Assembly: GCA_900129675.1 (NCBI GenBank)
Contig: FSRD01000001.1
Location: 8,483,501 to 8,547,500 of the forward strand
Reading direction: 5' to 3'
Length of the DNA: 64,000 nt
Origin: Bradyrhizobium erythrophlei
GTDB taxonomy: Bacteria > Pseudomonadota > Alphaproteobacteria > Rhizobiales > Xanthobacteraceae
The notes under the pieces are model-generated. The model searched no databases and was not told where the DNA came from. It was given only the letters and a program-made list of their open reading frames with translations. This document shows positions 62,692 to 64,000 of the stretch, piece after piece (within the stretch, counting starts at the first letter, position 1; each line of letters begins with the position of its first letter). The translations under genes and the position numbers were made by a program.

Positions 62692-63209
62692 CCGCTATAG
62701 ATCAACCCTTGGCCAGCATTGACAGATTCCGCGGGATGGCCCTTTTGACCGACCGCGCCAGCCTGTTGGTCCGCACGATCGCACAACCGTCCTTGGCCCA
62801 GCTGTTACTTCGCGTCGGGCTGGCTGTGCCGTTCTGGCGCTCGGGCATTCTCAAATGGGATGGCTTCTTGCAGTTGAGCGACACTGCGGTCACCCTGTTC
62901 ACCGACGAATTCATGCTCCACCTTCCTGGAGGTCCCTACCCTTTTCCGGCCCCAACCGTGATGGCCTATCTGTCGGGCTGCGGGGAGATCATCTTCCCGA
63001 CCCTGCTTGTTCTCGGTTTCGTCACCCGGTTCGCTGCCTTGGGTTTGTTCTTCATGACGGTGATCGTTGAGCTTACCGTGCCGGACGGGTGGCCGGTCCA
63101 CATCACCTGGGCTGCGATGGCCCTGGGGATCATGGCATGGGGACCAGGTCGCATATCAATCGACTACGTCATCCGCCGTTTGTTGGGCCTCCCGACGACG
63201 ATTCGGTGA
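62688..63209 (+). CDS. DoxX family membrane protein
   Basis: The start MTAIDQPLASIDRFRGMALL at 62688 overlaps the bufC stop (ATGA). The 173-aa protein has four membrane segments (SLAQLLLRVGLAVPFWRSGILKWDGF, VMAYLSGCGEIIFPTLLVLGFVTRFAALGLFFMTVIVELTV, ITWAAMALGIMAWGPG) and the RSGILKW motif of the family. DoxX proteins are often the last gene of bufferin operons and may form an oxidoreductase or transport complex in the membrane. The frame is intact. Confidence 0.9.
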   Translation: MTAIDQPLASIDRFRGMALLTDRASLLVRTIAQPSLAQLLLRVGLAVPFWRSGILKWDGFLQLSDTAVTLFTDEFMLHLPGGPYPFPAPTVMAYLSGCGEIIFPTLLVLGFVTRFAALGLFFMTVIVELTVPDGWPVHITWAAMALGIMAWGPGRISIDYVIRRLLGLPTTIR

Positions 63210-63398
63210 TCCGTGGCAGCTTGATCGAACATCCTTGAGGAAGGGCCCGCTGCTGCCGAAGTTCCTCGCGCAGAATGTCAATCGGCCTGGGGTCCCGACG
63301 CACGGCTCGGAACTCGGGTTAACGGGCCGAAAGGGCTGATTTTGCGTTGACGGCGGTTGGTGATTCCCTCGGTGCTTTGATTCGGCTGGAGCATCGAG

Positions 63399-64000
63399 AT
63401 GGACACGATCGTCGAGGACGAGAGCCCGCGGGCTCGTTTGGCGCTTCTTTTGAAGAACTTTTCCGAACTCGACGACGACCGGGAAGCGTGGCGGATTCTC
63501 TATCCGATTAAGGAGGTTCTGCTGCTGGTGACCTGCGCGACCATCGCCTCCTGCGATGATTTCGACGACATCGTCGCTTGGGGCGAGCATCATCTCGATT
63601 TCCTGCGGCGGTTTTCCGATTTCCATCATGGCATTCCGTGTGCGCGCTGGCTGCGCGACTTGGTGAACCGCATCGATCCGGTCCTGTTCCAACGCTGCTT
63701 CAATAGCTGGGTCGCCGCCATCTGGCCGGATCGGCACGATTTCATCGCCATCGATGGAAAGACGGCGCGCCGCACCCACGACCATCGCAAGGGGCTCAAG
63801 GCCCTGCACACGCTCAGCGCCTATGCCACCACCGCAAGACTGACCTTGGCGCAGCTCGGGGTTCCGGAGAAGACCAACGAGATTACCGCTATTCCCGAGC
63901 TTCTCGACCAGCTCGCCGAAGCCGGCCAGCTCGAAGGTGCCCTGGTCACCATCGATGCCATGGGCTGTCAGGTCGACATCGCCGACAAGATCGTGGCCCA
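63399..64000 (+). CDS. ISAs1-family transposase (second type), 3' end beyond the window
   Basis: The ATG at 63399 opens a frame that stays open to the last base: MDTIVEDESPRARLALLLKNFSELDDDREAWRILYPIKEVLLLVTCATIASCDDFDDIVAWGEHH. FIAIDGKTARRTHDHRKGLKALH follows (first Asp), and VTIDAMGCQVDIADKIVAQ (second Asp). It is related to, but clearly different from, the transposase at 60756. About 200 residues are visible. The element's left end should lie within 63210-63398 but was not defined. Confidence 0.88.
   Translation, partial: MDTIVEDESPRARLALLLKNFSELDDDREAWRILYPIKEVLLLVTCATIASCDDFDDIVAWGEHHLDFLRRFSDFHHGIPCARWLRDLVNRIDPVLFQRCFNSWVAAIWPDRHDFIAIDGKTARRTHDHRKGLKALHTLSAYATTARLTLAQLGVPEKTNEITAIPELLDQLAEAGQLEGALVTIDAMGCQVDIADKIVA

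Overview
The window looks like a chromosome segment from a Bradyrhizobium-type alphaproteobacterium (Bradyrhizobiaceae). The evidence is high GC, an STAS/cyclic-nucleotide-binding tail typical of bradyrhizobial glutaminases, several ABC_sub_bind and Liv-type binding proteins, a cyclase-TolB-TPR protein, an Irr-type iron box, and dispersed palindromic repeats of the kind CGTCATTGCGAG...GAAGCAATCC. This is inferred from reading the sequence; no database search was run.

Positions 1-49,080 read as ordinary, dense core-like genome. In order they hold: the end of a glutaminase gene, an unknown protein, Tex, an Hsp70-like protein and a carboxymuconolactone decarboxylase family protein; a CoA-dependent degradation operon on the minus strand (CoA transferase, acyl-CoA dehydrogenase, a thiolase-like protein lacking the nucleophilic Cys, and a DUF35 partner) plus a separate true thiolase; a large sugar-acid cluster (KDPG aldolase, KDG kinase, DenD-like dehydrogenase, a complete sugar ABC importer, a divergent LacI regulator with two matching candidate operators, an IlvD/Edd dehydratase and two SDR dehydrogenases); small metabolic and membrane genes; a Liv-type binding protein with a clear terminator; a cyclase/TPR protein; an iron-uptake operon (TonB-dependent receptor, PiuC hydroxylase, DUF2946, ExbB, ExbD, TonB); a MarR regulator divergent from an RND efflux pair; an IalB-like protein; a decayed sulfatase; a VOC protein; and a spermidine-synthase-like protein.

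Positions 49,080-59,270 are a gene graveyard typical of an accessory or integrated element. They hold an IS5-family element splitting a small gene, a truncated DUF2493 gene with an internal 36-bp duplication, a 240-bp tandem repeat, frameshifted small genes, the first part of dinB, a NrdJ-like zinc tail followed by a terminator, two tRNA 5' halves, an IS256-type fragment, and an integrase-type transposase gene split by what appears to be a compact ORF-less group II intron with a recognisable domain V.

Positions 59,270-63,210 carry a bufferin (copper-binding modified peptide) operon: bufA (DUF2282 precursor, four Cys), bufB (DUF692/MNIO modifying enzyme), bufC (DUF2063 partner) and a DoxX membrane protein, preceded by a candidate ECF-sigma promoter. 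A 1,254-bp ISAs1-family element with matching ends and a perfect 10-bp target duplication has split bufC after its 17th codon. A second ISAs1-family transposase gene starts at 63,399 and runs off the window.

The most notable observations are the interrupted bufferin operon, an in-frame amber codon (probably CAG to TAG) that removes the last 81 residues of the siderophore receptor, the group II intron inside a transposase gene, the paired truncated tRNA halves, and the Ltp2-like thiolase/DUF35 pair.
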